Positions 1-11,888 of a stretch of 64,000 nt of DNA are shown here, in pieces (the first letter of the stretch is position 1; every line of letters starts with the position of its first letter). Source of the DNA: Wurfbainia villosa (taxonomy: Eukaryota > Streptophyta > Magnoliopsida > Zingiberales > Zingiberaceae). Both the position numbers and the translations under genes were made by a program. Under the pieces are notes generated by a model. The model was not told the origin of the DNA. It did no database searches and saw only the letters and a list, made by a program, of their open reading frames with translations. The stretch is from contig CM045990.1 in the NCBI GenBank assembly GCA_025175895.1, positions 60,451,704 through 60,515,703 on the forward strand, read 5' to 3'.

Positions 1-101
1 ATCATCACCCAACACTATTCTAAAAATGTTGTCCCACCATCCTAAGTCAACCAAAATATGATATAGGTCAATTGCATATGGTTGACTACCTTAGGGTTAT
101 C

Positions 102-1838
102 CTAACCCCTAAGGATGGATTTTGGAACCCAAAATAAGTTCTTGCCTATTGGGTTCACTAGATACTCCTTGGGGATCCATTTCCTAGCTATTACCTTCTT
201 TTTATCTTGTCCCCTAGCAATTGGACATTTATAGGCCTTTTCATTTTTCTTTTCTTTATAACCTAGGCTCTTTTTGTTGAAACTTGCCCTTTGGCTCCCT
301 AAGATCATGTTCAATGTGTTGGAGCCAATAGTGAATTTTTTTAGGGCTTTTGTTAAACAATCTACCTTTTCCCTTAAGGCCCTATTTTCATTTATACATG
401 CATCACTAACATCTAATGGCACATAAAGGTCATGTGAGCATGCATCATTTAAGCTAGAAGAAATATTATCATTTAAGCATGCATTTTCTAGCTTATTTTC
501 CAATGCCTTAATTTGATTAAGCATGCTTTTATTTTTCTTTTTCATTCCAAATAAGTCCTTAGTTAAACTAGAAATTATGGAAAATATTTTCTTAGGAGAG
601 GCTTTCGTTACCATAGTTTCCATATCCTCTTCTTCTTCTTCGGATGAGGAGGATGTAGAAGCTCCCCCTTCGCTTGAGCTCTCTCCTCTTGAGCTTGATC
701 CTTCATTTTCAGATGAAGAGCAATCCAAGTCATCAAAGGCCATCAAGGCCAAATTGGTGACAAAGGAATTCTCCTCATCCGATGATGATGAGGAGGATGA
801 GGATGGGTCATCCCAAGTCCTTGCCTTTAGAGCTTTGGTCTTCCCCTTTTCTTTTGTCTTCTTCTCCTCTTCCTTCTTTTTCTTGCTCCCCTTTTTCTTC
901 TTCTTTTCTTCTTTCTTTTTCTTCTCTTCCTTGCTCTTGTTTAGAAGGGGACAATTAGCCCTTATGTGCCCCTCTCCTTGGCAATTGTAGCATATGACCT
1001 TCCCCCTTGGTCTTCTATTCCTATCATTTGATTTATGAAAATGAAAACCTTTTAAAGCACATCTTACCCTCCTTACCATATAGGCTTCTTCGGTGCTATC
1101 CATGGAGGAGGAGGAAGACGCTTCGTCATCGGAGGAGGAGGGGATCTCTATCTTCTTCTTCCCCTTATTTGCCAACAATGCTACTCCCCTTGAAGGTTGT
1201 ATTTTTGGCTCTTCTTGTATTTCTTCAAGCCTAGATTCATGTAATTCCATAGTGGAGAAAAATTCATCTAGAGTACTTACCTCTCGATTCTTTGAAATAT
1301 AAAATGAGTCCACCATTGAACTCCACTTGGATGATCGGGGGAAAGAATCTATGGCCTTCATTATCATATCGCGATTGGAGAGCCTTTCTCCTACACTTGT
1401 TAGTCCATTTAAAATTTCTTTGAATCTAGAATGCAAAGAAGTTACCTTTTCTCCCTTTTCTAATTTAATGTTGGATAGTTGGGAGCGGAGGAGATCTCTC
1501 CTTGATAGCTTTGCCTCGGATGTGCCTTCATGAAGCTCAATTAGCTTCTCCCACATCTCCTTGGCGCTTAGGCATTCTCCTATTCGGTTGATTTCTTGTT
1601 GTGGGAGCACATTGAAGAGATGATGCTTGGCTTTTGAATTTGCAAGGTGCTCTTCCCTTTGCCTTTTAGTCCACCTAGATTTCTCTATTGGCTTCCCGTC
1701 TTAATCCCTAGGCAAAACGAAACCGGATTCCATTGTAATCATAATATCAAAATCCGTTTCAAAAAATACCTCCATTCGCTTCTTCCACCAAGCGAATTCT
1801 CCTTCAAACTTCGGAGGATGGATGTTGGAGCCGGCCAT
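102..1838 (-). pseudogene. gag: Gag of element A-1 (copia/Sirevirus type), one premature stop
   Basis: Gag forms the particle that packages element RNA. I place the start at the ATG at 1836-1838, 48 bases downstream of the primer site, which opens with MAGSNIHPPKFEGEF and a tryptophan pair typical of copia Gag N-termini. The frame stays open to 102 except for a TAA at 1701-1703 (codon 46), where A-2 has a glutamate codon. Domains in order: UBN2-type Gag core, a CX2CX4HX4C zinc knuckle at 951-992, a Lys-rich stretch, a Ser/Glu/Asp-rich stretch, a coiled-coil-like segment and a C-terminus with FWVPKS. The frame downstream of the stop is about 500 codons long. There is no protease behind it. Opposite-strand open frames here are shadows of the low-complexity region. 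Confidence 0.88.
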
Positions 1839-1885
1839 TTCGAAAGTTGCTTGTTGTGGCGGTTAGTCCTCGACAAGCTTTCCTT

Positions 1886-1898
1886 GGCTCTGATACCA
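1886..1898 (-). other. Primer-binding site of A-1 (tRNA-Met type)
   Basis: The minus strand reads TGGTATCAGAGCC, complementary to the 3' end of plant initiator tRNA-Met. It lies two bases inside the 5' LTR, the usual copia arrangement. Confidence 0.93.
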
Positions 1899-1900
1899 CT

Positions 1901-3111
1901 TGTAGGGGATCGGTACGGCCGGCTAGAGGGGGGTGAATAGCCCTTTTCGTTTGGATGCCGGTATTTGCTCGTCTACAAAACTAATTATCGCAAGCGGAAG
2001 ACTAATAAAGACAAGCAAATAGAAATACGAGAAAACAATCGCTAACAAAGAATGTAATGTGGTTCATGGCTACGCCGCTAATCCACGATCCCGATTCGTC
2101 CGAGGTGAATCACTCCTCCAAAGCCAATCACTATTGGTCTCTCCTTTGCACCAAGCTAGGTGGAGGTAACCTTTACAATCAAGATCACTCTTCTTACAAT
2201 AAGAATGGAGTAAAAACAAGTAAGAAGAGTTTAGAGCTTGTGGGGCACTAGGAAGATCACTTAGAGCATGAGCATTAGCCTCTCCAAGGCTTACACCCTC
2301 TCTTTTTATAGAGAGGGTTGATTTCTTCCCGTTGGCCGCCACGGTCATCTTGCCCTTGGCGATCGTCATTCGTCACTAACGACCTCGAACACGCGTCGGA
2401 TCCGGCCGTTGTAGTCCAATGGAACTCTTGGCGATCGATCGATGGACCTCACGCGATCGGCTGCGCCTCCGTAATCGGCCCCATGGCTCAGCGGCATGTT
2501 CGTGATATCCTCTTGCGCCAACTACCATTCCATGGCGATGACTACTAGGCATAAACCCATGATCGGATACGGTCGAACCCACTCGACTCGGAAGCGATCG
2601 GCTAGTGACATGATCGGCTATGTGAAACTCAAACTTAACATAAGTTTGAGCTTCCATCCGGGTAAACCTTAACCCTTGCGGTCAAGTCTCCGACACTCAG
2701 CCATTCGGCCAAATTCACCTAATGAGCTACTTACATTTCACTCATTCTCTCATCTCACTCGAAGTCCCTCGCCGAAGCTCTCTTCGTTCGCGGCCACGTC
2801 CCTCGGCAGCATCAGGCGCACGGCTCTGCAATGCTCCTTCGCGTCTCTTGCCTACGAAGTCTGCTTCTTTGGCTTCACTTCAAGTCATCTCGTCCGGTGG
2901 TCCCTCGGATGCTCCAAGCGCACGACTTCCGCAAAGTCATCCTTCACCGACTCAAGGACCGAGGTTGTGAGGGTGAACCCGCCAAGGCTCCATGTGCGAA
3001 TTACTAAGTCCTGCAAGACTCCAACGCACATATCAAATAACAATATCATCCTAACTTAAACTCTTTGCCACACACATCAAAACCTTATCATGGCAAGAGA
3101 TTGCCCTAACA
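1901..3111 (-). repeat. 5' LTR of A-1
   Basis: Begins TGTAGGGGATC and ends GCCCTAACA, the same termini as both LTRs of A-2. On the minus strand a TATAAAA box lies at 2304-2310. The GGGGGGTGAATAGC motif near 1927-1940 sits at the U5 end. The GC-rich core at about 2330-2650 aligns poorly with the A-2 LTRs, while the outer parts align well. Confidence 0.92.
2304..2310 (-). promoter_or_regulatory. Putative TATA box of the A-1 LTR
   Basis: TATAAAA on the minus strand, followed by GAGAGGG. The same block is kept in the A-2 3' LTR near 41213-41219, and in altered form (TATAATA) in the A-2 5' LTR near 45545-45551. Position in the middle of the LTR fits a U3 promoter; there is no transcript evidence. 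Confidence 0.5.
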
Positions 3112-3240
3112 GATACAACATCTATGCACCATGAACTTAACTCATTTTCTTAACATCTAACATGTGTCTTGGATGTATAAATACACACACATGTCAATCT
3201 AATGTTATCGTGAGATGAGAGTTTAGGTTCTTATGGTTTC
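3112..3240 (-). repeat. Fragment of a minus-strand D-family element
   Basis: This 129-bp stretch between A-1 and C-1 resembles, in reverse complement, the non-coding region of D-1 at about 56690-56810: shared blocks include the words around TGTATAAATACACA and ACATGTCAAT. It is therefore host sequence from an older D element that received both A-1 and C-1. The last five bases (GTTTC) are the predicted target duplication of C-1, whose other end is outside the window. Confidence 0.75.
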
Positions 3241-5123
3241 TGAAGGGAGAAACTTCGCTTCCCACTTCAACTTGGTCGCTTGTGCATGGCGAACCCATCA
3301 ACGTCCCAGGATGAAAAAGAATTAATCCTTGACGAAGAGGGATTACCCAAGCAACTGATCCATCATCATGCTATTCGATTAGAGTGGTCACTTGAACAAA
3401 CTTGTTGTTCAAGCAACCTACCTCTTATCTATGATTAGCCGCGGAATAGACGATGTACGGATCGTCGGTTTTTGTGTTTGTCTTCGGGGTCCAAGTAAAT
3501 TAGCCACAAGTAATTAATTACATCATACAAAGAAACAAAAGGAAACAAAAACAAGAATTATATCTCTTGTTTACCTCAAGGTCTTCTATTGTATGTCCTA
3601 TCCTCCTCTTGGACGTTGTGTGGGCAATGATCCTCCAAGAGTTGAAGCCTCCTAGATCATGATCTTCCTTTCCTTGCTCACTCTGAACAAAAGGAAGAAA
3701 ATAAGCTCCCTTCTTCTCCTATCTAGTTCCGGACACAATCCTTTTGGAGAAAGATCAAGCCACCTTCTCCTCTTTGTTGTTGTCGTCGTCCACCAACGAG
3801 AGGGAGATGGAATTGCCGTCCAAGATGGATATCTTGCCACCGACCAAAGGAGAGGAGGAAAGGGTGGCGCCGCCGGCCTTAGGAGAAGATGGTGGTGTGC
3901 CAGCCAAGAGGGAGAAACTAAGGAAAACAAACCTTAAACCCTCTTATGCCGCAGGCCAAGGATACAAAACCCAAACACCACTTCTCCTCCTTGCCGCCTA
4001 AGCCAAACCCTAACCCTAGCATTCAAAAACATTAGTTGTCGCCCAAGCCCTAGCCTTCTTTTTATAGATTTAGGCTTAAACCTCCCTTAAATATCCACAG
4101 TCAGATCTAGAGATTTAATCTCAACCGTCGGATCTAGAGATTTAATCTCCACAATCGCATCTAGAGATTTAACCTCCACTGTCGGATCTAGAGTTCCATT
4201 TTCCACCATCGGATCTAGGCTTCATGAGGGTTTTAATAGACTACAATAGGGACCATGAGGAGGAGTTGGATCTTGGCCACCCAATGGATCAAGCCCACAT
4301 AAAGTCCGATCCATTAATGATAATCCATTCCACTAGAGGATTATCATTGATCTACCTCACAAACCCCCATAAATAAATATGGGCTCCATATATTAATTGT
4401 ACAAATATCTTCCCGTGTTTAAGATCTTGAATTTGCATCAATTAATTAATTTACTGACAATAATTTAATCAACATCTAACTCCATGAGTAGTACCACTCA
4501 ACCTTATCATCATGTCGGACCAAGTCCACCTGCAGGGTTTACATGATGAACCTTATGAGCTCCTCAAGGGGACATCATCATCCTAATATATAGGACATAG
4601 TTTCCTCCTATAATCAATGGCATATCATCTAAATAATATCATTTCCCAACTTACTGAGTCTATCGATTTAATCTATAAATCTCACCCATTGGTAAATCAA
4701 AGAAATAAATACTAAGTACGTGTGCCCGGTATTATATCGAGATTAAGAGCATGTACACCATAATATCCGAGGTCCGATTCAATTATATAGTCAGCAATAA
4801 ATCAAATCACCTCTAAGTCTGTCCTGCTCAATACACACAAAGTGTACTAGTGTAATTCTATGGTCAAGACAAACCAATACCAAATCACACTACAACCATA
4901 CCAATGGTTTATCCAAAACCATATCGGTTGTGAGCCTTTACTTATACTCTACAAGGAACTGATAACATGATCTCCTGTGTGACACTACACACCATGTTAT
5001 CAACAATGTAATATATTAGACAATATGCATAACCATGAATATGCAAACAATGATCATGTGATTCTTATTTCAAAAATAAAGATGTTCATACAAAAGTTAG
5101 ACTTTTAAATATACATCCTAACA
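3241..5123 (-). repeat. 3' LTR of C-1
   Basis: Reverse-complement match over its length to the C-2 LTRs (6861-8766 and 61792-63674). It starts TGAAGGGAGAAAC on the plus strand and ends ATACATCCTAACA. It holds five 27-bp tandem units at about 4085-4215 and a minus-strand TATAAAA at 4060-4066. The polypurine tract (ATCTCCCAC in plus orientation) abuts at 5124, which identifies this as the 3' LTR. Confidence 0.92.
4085..4215 (-). repeat. 27-bp tandem repeat in the C-1 LTR, about 5 units
   Basis: Each unit reads, on the minus strand, a variant of ATCCGACGGTGGAGATTAAA plus seven bases. It lies just upstream of the putative TATA box. The C-2 5' LTR has about seven units and its 3' LTR five. Confidence 0.85.
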
Positions 5124-5133
5124 ATCTCCCACT
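5124..5133 (-). other. Polypurine tract of C-1
   Basis: The minus strand reads AGTGGGAGAT directly before the 3' LTR, matching the tract of C-2 at 61783-61791. Confidence 0.8.
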
Positions 5134-5156
5134 TATACTAAAAGACTATGTTGTCC

Positions 5157-6860
5157 TCATACTGCCATACATCTGATTCTCATTCCCTCCACATGCCTAT
5201 CAAAAGATCTCGCTTGAAGGGCCTTAGTGAAAGGATCTACCAGGTCATCCTCTGATGCAATCTAGGCGACATCAGGTGGTACTTCTACCTCCTTTACGAT
5301 CTCTCGTCTCAGGTGGTACTTACGCTCTATGTGTTTACTTGCCTTATGGGCTCGTGGTTCCTTCGAGTTTGCCACTGCACCACTGTTATCACAATAAATT
5401 ATGATTATTCTGGGCAAACTAGGAATCATATCCAAGTCCATCAAGAAGTTCCCGAGTCATACAGCTTCTTTGGCTGCCACATACTCAGCTTCCATGGTAG
5501 AGTCCACCACGTATTTCTTCTTGACACTCCTCCATACAATGGATCCACCTCCCAAAGTAAACACAAAACCCGAGATAGACTTACTGTTATCCCTATCTGA
5601 TTGAAAGTCAGAATCTGTGTAACCCATAGGGAATAATTGATCTGCATGGTATACCAGCATATAATCCCTAGTCCTTCTCAGCTACTTCAATATATGCTTT
5701 ACCGCAGTTCAATGTCCCTATCCTGGATTACTCTGATATCTGCTAACTATGCCCATGGCAAAGCAGATATCCGGTCTCATACATAGTATAACATATATGA
5801 GGCTTCCTACTGCCGAAGCATAAGGAACCACCTTCATCTCCTCTATCTCCTTTTATGTTCTAGGACACATCTCTTTAGATAAAGATACTCCATGCCTAAA
5901 AGGTAGAAAACCTTTCTTCAAGTTCTGGATGCTAAAATGAGCCAAAATGGTGTCTATGTATGAAGCTTGAGATAAGTACAACATCCTTTTCCTGCGATCC
6001 CTTATAACCTTGATCCCAAGGATGTGTCCCACTTCTCCCAAGTCCATATCAAACTGTTTGGACAACCATATCCTTATGTCCGATAACACCTTGACATTAT
6101 TGCCAATTAACAAAATATCATCTACATATAGTATAAGAAATACCACTATGTTTCTGTCACATCTCTTGTATATACAAGACTCATCCGGACTTTGAATAAA
6201 TCAATAAGACTGGATTACCTTATCAAAGCGGATGTTCCAATATCTCGAAGCTTGCTTCAATCCATAAATGGACCTATTAAGCTTGCACACAAGATGTTCT
6301 TTTCCCTTTGAAACGAATCCATCTGGTTTCTTCATACAGATGTTCTCCTCAAGACTTCCATTAAGGAAAGTTGTCTTGACATCCATCTTCCAAACCTCAT
6401 AATCCATATGAGCAACAATACATAAGAGAATTCGGATAGACTTAAGCATTGCTACCGGCGAAAAGGTCTCCTCATAATCGATACCCTCTTTCTGTGTATA
6501 CCCTTTCGCAACAAGCCTTGCTTTGAAGGTCTCAACCTTTCCGTCTATTCCTTTCTTTCTTTTGTAGATCCACTTGCATTCAATGGTTTTTACACCATTG
6601 GGTGGTTCTACTAGCTCCCAGACCTAATTTGAATCCATAGATTATATCTCAGAATTCATTGCACTTTGCCAAGATACCGCATCTTTATCTTGGATTGCCT
6701 CGTCATATGTCTAGGGATCAGGTTCATGTTCGCCAGGAACCAAATCAGAAGATTCTCCCAAGAACATGAATCTATCAAGCTGTCAAACAACCCTCCCACT
6801 ACGACAAGGTATTACCAGTGTATCCTCTGTGACACGCGATGCAACCACTTGTGGTATATC
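5157..6860 (-). pseudogene. pol: C-1 pol, C-terminal part: integrase tail, RT, RNase H (broken)
   Basis: Minus-strand copia polyprotein remains. From the right: a short integrase-RT linker, RT with a KTTFLNGSLEENI motif near 6350-6395 and the catalytic YVDD at 6117-6128, then RNase H with an AEYVAAKEA block near 5470-5500 and a CDNSGAVANSKEP block near 5340-5400. The stop codon (TGA) is at 5157-5159. Several stops and small frame changes divide it into frames of under 100 codons. The same gene continues upstream at 63680-64000, beyond the C-2 insertion. Family function is reverse transcription of element RNA; no active enzyme can come from this copy. Confidence 0.9.
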
Positions 6861-7767
6861 TGTTGGGATGTATACTGAAAAGTCTATCTTTTGTATGAAC
6901 ATCTTTATTTTGAAATAAGAATCACATGATCATTGTTTGCATATTTATGGTTATGCATTTTGTCTAATACATTACATTATAGATAACATGATGTGTAGTG
7001 TCACACGGGAGATCTTGTTATCAGTTCCTTGTAAAGTATAAGTAAAGGCTCACAACTGAGATGGTTTTGGATAAACCATTGGCATGGTTGTAGTGTGATT
7101 TGGTATTGGTTTGTCTTGACCATAGAATTACACTAGTACACTTTGTGTGTATTGAGCAGGACTGACTTAGAGGTGATTCGATTTATTGGTGACTACATAA
7201 TCGAATCGGACCTCAGATATTATGTTGTACATGCTCTTAATCCTGATATAATAACGGGCACATATACTTAGTATTCATTTCTTTGATTCACCAATGAGTG
7301 AGATTTATAGAGTAAATCGATAAACTCGGTAAGTTGGGAAATGATATTATTTATATGGTATATTATTGATTATAGGAGGAAACAATGTCCTATATATTAG
7401 GATGATGATGTCCCCATGAGGAGCTCATAAGGTTCATCATGTAAACCCTGTAGGTGGACTTGGTCCGGCATGATGATAAGGTTGAGTGGTACTACTCATG
7501 GAGTTAGATGTTGATTAATTAATTGTCAGTAAATTAATTAATTGACGGACATTCGAGATCTTAAACACGGGGAGATAAATGTACAAATAAAATATGGAGT
7601 CCATATTAACTTATGGGGGTTGGTGAGGTAGATCAATGATAATCCTCTAGTGGAATGGATTATCATTAATGGATCGGACTTTATGTGGGCTTGATCCATT
7701 TGGTGGCCAAGATCCAACTACTCCTCATGGTCCCTATCATAGCCTATTAAAACCCTCATGAAGCCTA

Positions 7768-7956
7768 GATCCAATGGTGGAGAATAGAATTTTAGGTCCG
7801 ACGGTGGAGATTAAATCACTAGATCCAACGGTGGAGATTAAATCTTTAGATCCGACGGTGGAGATTAAATCTCCATGTCCGATGTTTGAGATTAAATCTC
7901 TATATCCAACGGTTGAGATTAAATCCCTAGAACCGACGGTGGAGATTAAAAGAAGG
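7768..7956 (+). repeat. 27-bp tandem repeat in the C-2 5' LTR, about 7 units
   Basis: Units are variants of GATCCGACGGTGGAGATTAA plus seven bases, ending at a point 15 bp before the TATA box. The repeat sits where U3 enhancer sequence is expected. Confidence 0.88.
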
Positions 7957-7970
7957 CTTAGGCCTAGCTC

Positions 7971-7977
7971 TATAAAA
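7971..7977 (+). promoter_or_regulatory. Putative TATA box of the C-2 5' LTR
   Basis: TATAAAAGGAGGCATAAG context, kept at 62879-62885 in the 3' LTR and in reverse at 4060-4066 in C-1. Promoter function is inferred from position. Confidence 0.55.
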
Positions 7978-8768
7978 GGAGGCATAAGGGTGGGCGGCAA
8001 GAGCATTGAAATGGGATTAGGGTTTTGGGCGTCTAGGGTTTTGGAGAAGCATTGGGCAGTTAGAACTCTTGGGCGGCAAGGCTTCCTTCTTCCTAGGGTT
8101 TTGGCCAGCGCCCCTGTTCCACCTCTCAACCTTGGTCAGCACTCTTCCCCTCTTCCTCTTCTCCTTGGCTGGTGGAAACAAGGGTTAGGGTTTATCCTTG
8201 GAGCTCTTGGCCGACACCCTCTCCCTCCTCTATTCCTTGGCCGGTAGCATCATCAAGTCCCTTGACTTGGTGGCCGGTCTTAGATAGGGAGGAGTTTCAT
8301 TTATATACCTCTTCTTGTTCAGAGTGAGCAAGGAAAGAAGATCGTGATCTAGGAGGCTTCATCTCTTGGAGGACCGTTGCCAACACAAGGTCCAAGAGGA
8401 GGATAGGATATACGATAGAAGATCTTGAGGTAAACAAGAGGTATAAATCTTGTTTTGATTTCCTTGTTTATTTCTTTGTATATTGTATGTATGACATGTG
8501 GATAAATTTACTTGGACCCCGAATACAAACGCAAAAACCGGCGATCTGTACATCGTCTATTCCACGGCTATTCGAATAATAGAAGTTGGTTGCTTGAACA
8601 ACAAGTGTGTTCAAGTGACTACTTTAATCGAATAGCACGACGATGGAACGGTTGCTTGGGTAGTCCCTCTATGTCAAGGATTATTTTTTTTTAATCCGGG
8701 GGCATAGACAGGATGGCCATGAACAAGCAACCGAGTTGAAGTGGGAAGCGAAGTTTCCTACAATCAAG

Positions 8769-8781
8769 AGGTATCAGAGCC
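8769..8781 (+). other. Primer-binding site of C-2
   Basis: AGGTATCAGAGCC, one mismatch from the tRNA-Met-type TGGTATCAGAGCC, two bases after the LTR end. Confidence 0.88.
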
Positions 8782-9838
8782 ACGGTTTTCGATTTTGTGT
8801 GTTTAGGATTCGGTTACCTTTATGCACTTTTCATATATTATATGTGTCGGATAATAGTAGGATGTGCATAGGTTAACTTTTTGGTTGCAGGCATAGGATC
8901 CAACTATTATGGGCATATGTGTGTATGTGATTGTATGTGTGTAATTGTATATTTTTTGAATCCTAGGGGTTGATGAGGATACTATTTAATTTTTTAATTA
9001 AGTATGACATTGTTTAGCCACTCATTGATTTTAGTTTACTTTCAATCTAGATTTCATGTACACTCCTTCGAGGAGTATAGGATCGATGGATGTAAATTAA
9101 AATAGTTATTCTCGGCTTGGATCTTCGGATGACTTGTACATGGTGTAGGGAGGAGCGGACGAGATGGTGATACGACAGGAGGCATATTGGAGACAAAAGC
9201 CATAATAGTTGGAAAATATTTCTTTTTCATATTTATTGCTTATTGTTTGATATACATGTCGTAGGCTAGAAAATTCCTCAATTTTAAATTACTAAGTGGG
9301 AGAGGAATATTTTTATAAATTCCCACTGCCTCCATTACGATTTGACATGTGATGCAAATAAACTTGCGCATCGGCTCTGAGTGCCTTCTTCCACATCGGA
9401 TGAGTTTGTTTGCGGATCACAAGGTCAAATATGGTTATAGGAAATTATTAAGGAGCGTGTGTACTTCCCCATCAGAAGGCACATAACCCGAGATAATTAC
9501 CTTGGTATCGAGTAATGGTGAACACTTAGATACAAATAGAAGTATCCTCCCCATCGAAGTCACTGCTTTTATTTGTAGGGCCGAAGAGGAACAAACTATT
9601 AGCTTTATTTGTCAAAAAGTTAGGTTGACAAGATAGTAAAATTAATGGGTAAAACCTCCTCTTACAAATGTTGAATTCGTATACGTCCACACTATCGTGG
9701 CATATTATATTCTCAGTATTTTGTGGTGTTAATTGATTTTAAAATTTTATTGTTTGAGAATCAATAATTTTTTGAAATCTAATGTTTTGATCTATGTGAT
9801 TCTTAGGTTTTTTCAAAAATACTTTCAACCTGCTAGCT
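8782..9838 (+). other. Untranslated leader of C-2
   Basis: About 1.06 kb between primer site and gag, AT-rich, with no open frame of note. I see no clear repeat or hairpin array of the kind found in the B and E leaders. Confidence 0.6.
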
Positions 9839-11603
9839 GTGATACTGAAAGAAAATAAACTTATTAGACCCAATTATATTGATTGGAAGAGGAATCTTGA
9901 CATTGTCTTGACAGCTGAGGAATACAAATTTGTACTCCTCAAAGAGTGCCCTCCTAAGCTTGTGGATGATTCTAGGGAAAAGGAGGAGGAGAGTTATAAG
10001 AAGTGGATTAAGGTTGATGAGATAGCGCGATGTTATATTTTGGTATCTATGTCAAATGTACTGCAACATCAGCATCAAGTCATGCCCACTGCTTTTGACA
10101 TGATGCTCAATCTCAAAGAGCTTTTTGGACACTAGAATCCGGTTGCTAGGCAGGAAGCCATGAGGAACTTGATGACGACCACCATGATCGAGGGAACACC
10201 CGTGAGGAATCATGTTCTCAAGATGATGGTTCATTTGAATGAGCTGGAAGTCCTCAGAGCTGAGATCGATGGGGAAACCCAGGTCGATATCATTCTCTAG
10301 TTCTACCTAAGAGTTTTGAGCAGTTTCGCCTGAATTACAACATGAACAAGAGGTTGTATTCGTTGGTGGAGCCTCTGATAAAACTCCAGGCAGCAGAGGG
10401 GTTTTTTCGTCAGAGTGCTCTGGCACAGGCCATGGTTGCCCAAAAGGTTTCTGCTTCTAAGCCGAAAGGCAAGAAGAAGAAGAAACAAGCTGGGGCAAAT
10501 GTGGTGCGAGGAACCAGGGAGGAGTGAAGAAGCCGAAAGAAAAGTTCTTCACTTGCAAGAAGACTGGACACTCGAAGAAGGACTGCTCCAACCGAAAGCA
10601 GAATAAAGGTATATCTTTTGGTCTAGTCGTTGAAACATGTTTACCGGTGTTATCTACCAACACCTGGTGTGTAGATACGGGAGCCACTGATCTTGTCTGT
10701 AATATTTTGCAGGGGTTCTAGGAAACTAGATGACTGACTGAGGGGGAGATTACCATATACTTGGGTGATGCCACGAAGGTGGCGGCTGTTGCAGTGGGAG
10801 ATGTTTATTTGTCTTTTGAGTGGAATAAAGTTTTGGTTCTTAAAAATTTCCTTTATGTACCTTTATTTAGAAAGAATTTGATTTCGATTTCTAAATTGTT
10901 TATGGATGGATATTCTATTTCTTTTAATGACAGAGTTGTTATAAAAAAGAATAGGGAGATTATCTGTTCTGGTGCATTGATAGGAAATTTATATACGCTT
11001 GAACCAAAAGCTCCCACGATGCAAATAGAAGTGAATAACTCATCCTCTAATTCCAATAAGAGAAAAGCACCTTCCAAGATGAACCAAACATATCTTTGGC
11101 ATCTAAGGCTAGGTCATATTAACCTAAGCAGAATTCAAAGGTTGATAGCTGATGGACCTCTGGGTTCATTAGTGGTGGAAGATTTCCCAACCTGTAAATA
11201 TTGCTTGGAGGGTAAAATTACCAAAAGGCCTTTTAAGGCGAAGGGGTATAGAGCCAAAGATGTGTTGGAGTTGGTTCATTCTGATTTGTGTGGTCCTATG
11301 TCTATCCAGGCAAGAGGTGGTTTTGAGTATTTCATCTCTTTCATAAACGATTATTCAAGATATGAATACATTTACATGATGCACCGCAAGTCAAAATGCT
11401 TTAACAAGTTCAAAGAATTCAAGGATGATGTGGAGAAACGTCAAGGTAAAAGTATCAAGACACTACGATCTGATCGTTGGGGTGAGTACCTCTTGGGAGA
11501 GTTTAGGAATTACTTATCAGAGGCTGGGATTCAATCCCAATTGTCTGCACCTGGCACACCCCAGCAGAATGGTGTAGCAGAGTGAAGGAACAGGACTCTT
11601 ATG
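9839..11603 (+). pseudogene. gag-pol: C-2 gag-pol, N-terminal part: Gag, zinc knuckle, protease, integrase (broken)
   Basis: Gag opens near 9839 (the original ATG is not evident) and is cut by a stop at 10132-10134 and a frame change around 10290-10340. The zinc knuckle near 10550-10585 has lost its first cysteine (FFTCKKTGHSKKDC). The protease motif is VDTGATD near 10673-10693. A GAG-pre-integrase HLRLGH block is near 11100, integrase follows with HSDLCGPM and RSDRWGEYL (Trp where Gly is usual) and NGVAE. A TGA at 11583-11585 replaces the arginine codon that normally follows NGVAE, a plausible CGA-to-TGA change. The frame is then split at 11603 by D-1 and resumes at 59625. Catalytic residues are largely present but the protein cannot be made whole. 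Confidence 0.9.
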
Positions 11604-11888
11604 TGTTGGTGCAATCGGCCCAGGTCATGATTGACCAGACTCGAGTTTGACTCGAGTGATGTTTTAATGTTTGACAAAGTGGTTTGACATAGTATGTTTG
11701 ACATTGATGTCGGTTAATGTATTGGGGAGATTGTTTATACAATCGACCCAGGTTATAATTGACGAGACTCGAGTTTGACTCGAGGGAGACTTTGATGGTT
11801 GACTAGGGTTGACCATGTGATTATGGGAAAGTCCAAGCATGGGTCGTGGCAAGGTAAAGTCCAAGTCATGGGTACATGGCATGGAAAG
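11604..11888 (+). repeat. 5' LTR of D-1, first part
   Basis: Starts TGTTGGTGCAATCGGCCC, as the 3' LTR does at 57918. It includes the first two units of the hairpin minisatellite and ends with GAAAG, the left target duplication of B-1. The remainder lies at 38541-39930. Confidence 0.95.

Larger units (their letters stand above)
1..3111 (-). mobile_element. Element A-1: gag-only Sirevirus-like LTR retrotransposon, left part outside window
   Basis: Reading on the minus strand, this is a 5' LTR (1901-3111), a primer site, a gag gene and the start of the 3' non-coding region, which runs off the left edge. The sequence from base 1 matches the complete copy A-2 from about 43260 onward, so about 1.3 kb of internal sequence and the 3' LTR should lie to the left. 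By analogy with A-2 it has no pol. The right flank (3112 onward) is a piece of a D-family element, so A-1 probably inserted into a D element, as A-2 did. The target duplication cannot be checked because the left end is missing. Confidence 0.9.
3241..6860 (-). mobile_element. Element C-1, left part: minus-strand copia element split by C-2
   Basis: From left to right: 3' LTR (3241-5123), polypurine tract, then RNase H and RT coding sequence read on the minus strand. The coding region stops abruptly at 6860, where an LTR of the same family in the opposite orientation begins. It resumes at 63675 beyond a 56.8-kb insertion; the ATATC at 6856-6860 is repeated at 63675-63679. C-1 is the outermost element whose end I can see on the left. 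Confidence 0.93.
6861..8766 (+). repeat. 5' LTR of C-2
   Basis: Starts TGTTGGGATGTATA and ends TTTCCTACAATCA just before the primer site. It matches the 3' LTR at 61792-63674 throughout; the visible length difference is partly the 27-bp tandem repeat (7 versus 5 units). TATAAAA lies at 7971-7977. Confidence 0.95.

Noticed and set aside
523..990. Plus-strand open frames of up to 155 codons rich in Ser, Phe and Leu (also 43779-44243)
   Set aside because: Antisense shadows of the Lys/Glu/Ser-rich part of A-family Gag.
1886..1898. tRNA gene fragments matching initiator tRNA-Met
   Set aside because: These 12-13 bp matches are primer-binding sites next to LTRs; no cloverleaf surrounds them.
7774..8247. 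Open frame of 157 codons with repeated VEIKSLDPT words (also 62736-63173)
   Set aside because: Product of the 27-bp tandem repeat, which is a multiple of three, plus LTR leader; it spans the putative TATA box and is not a gene.
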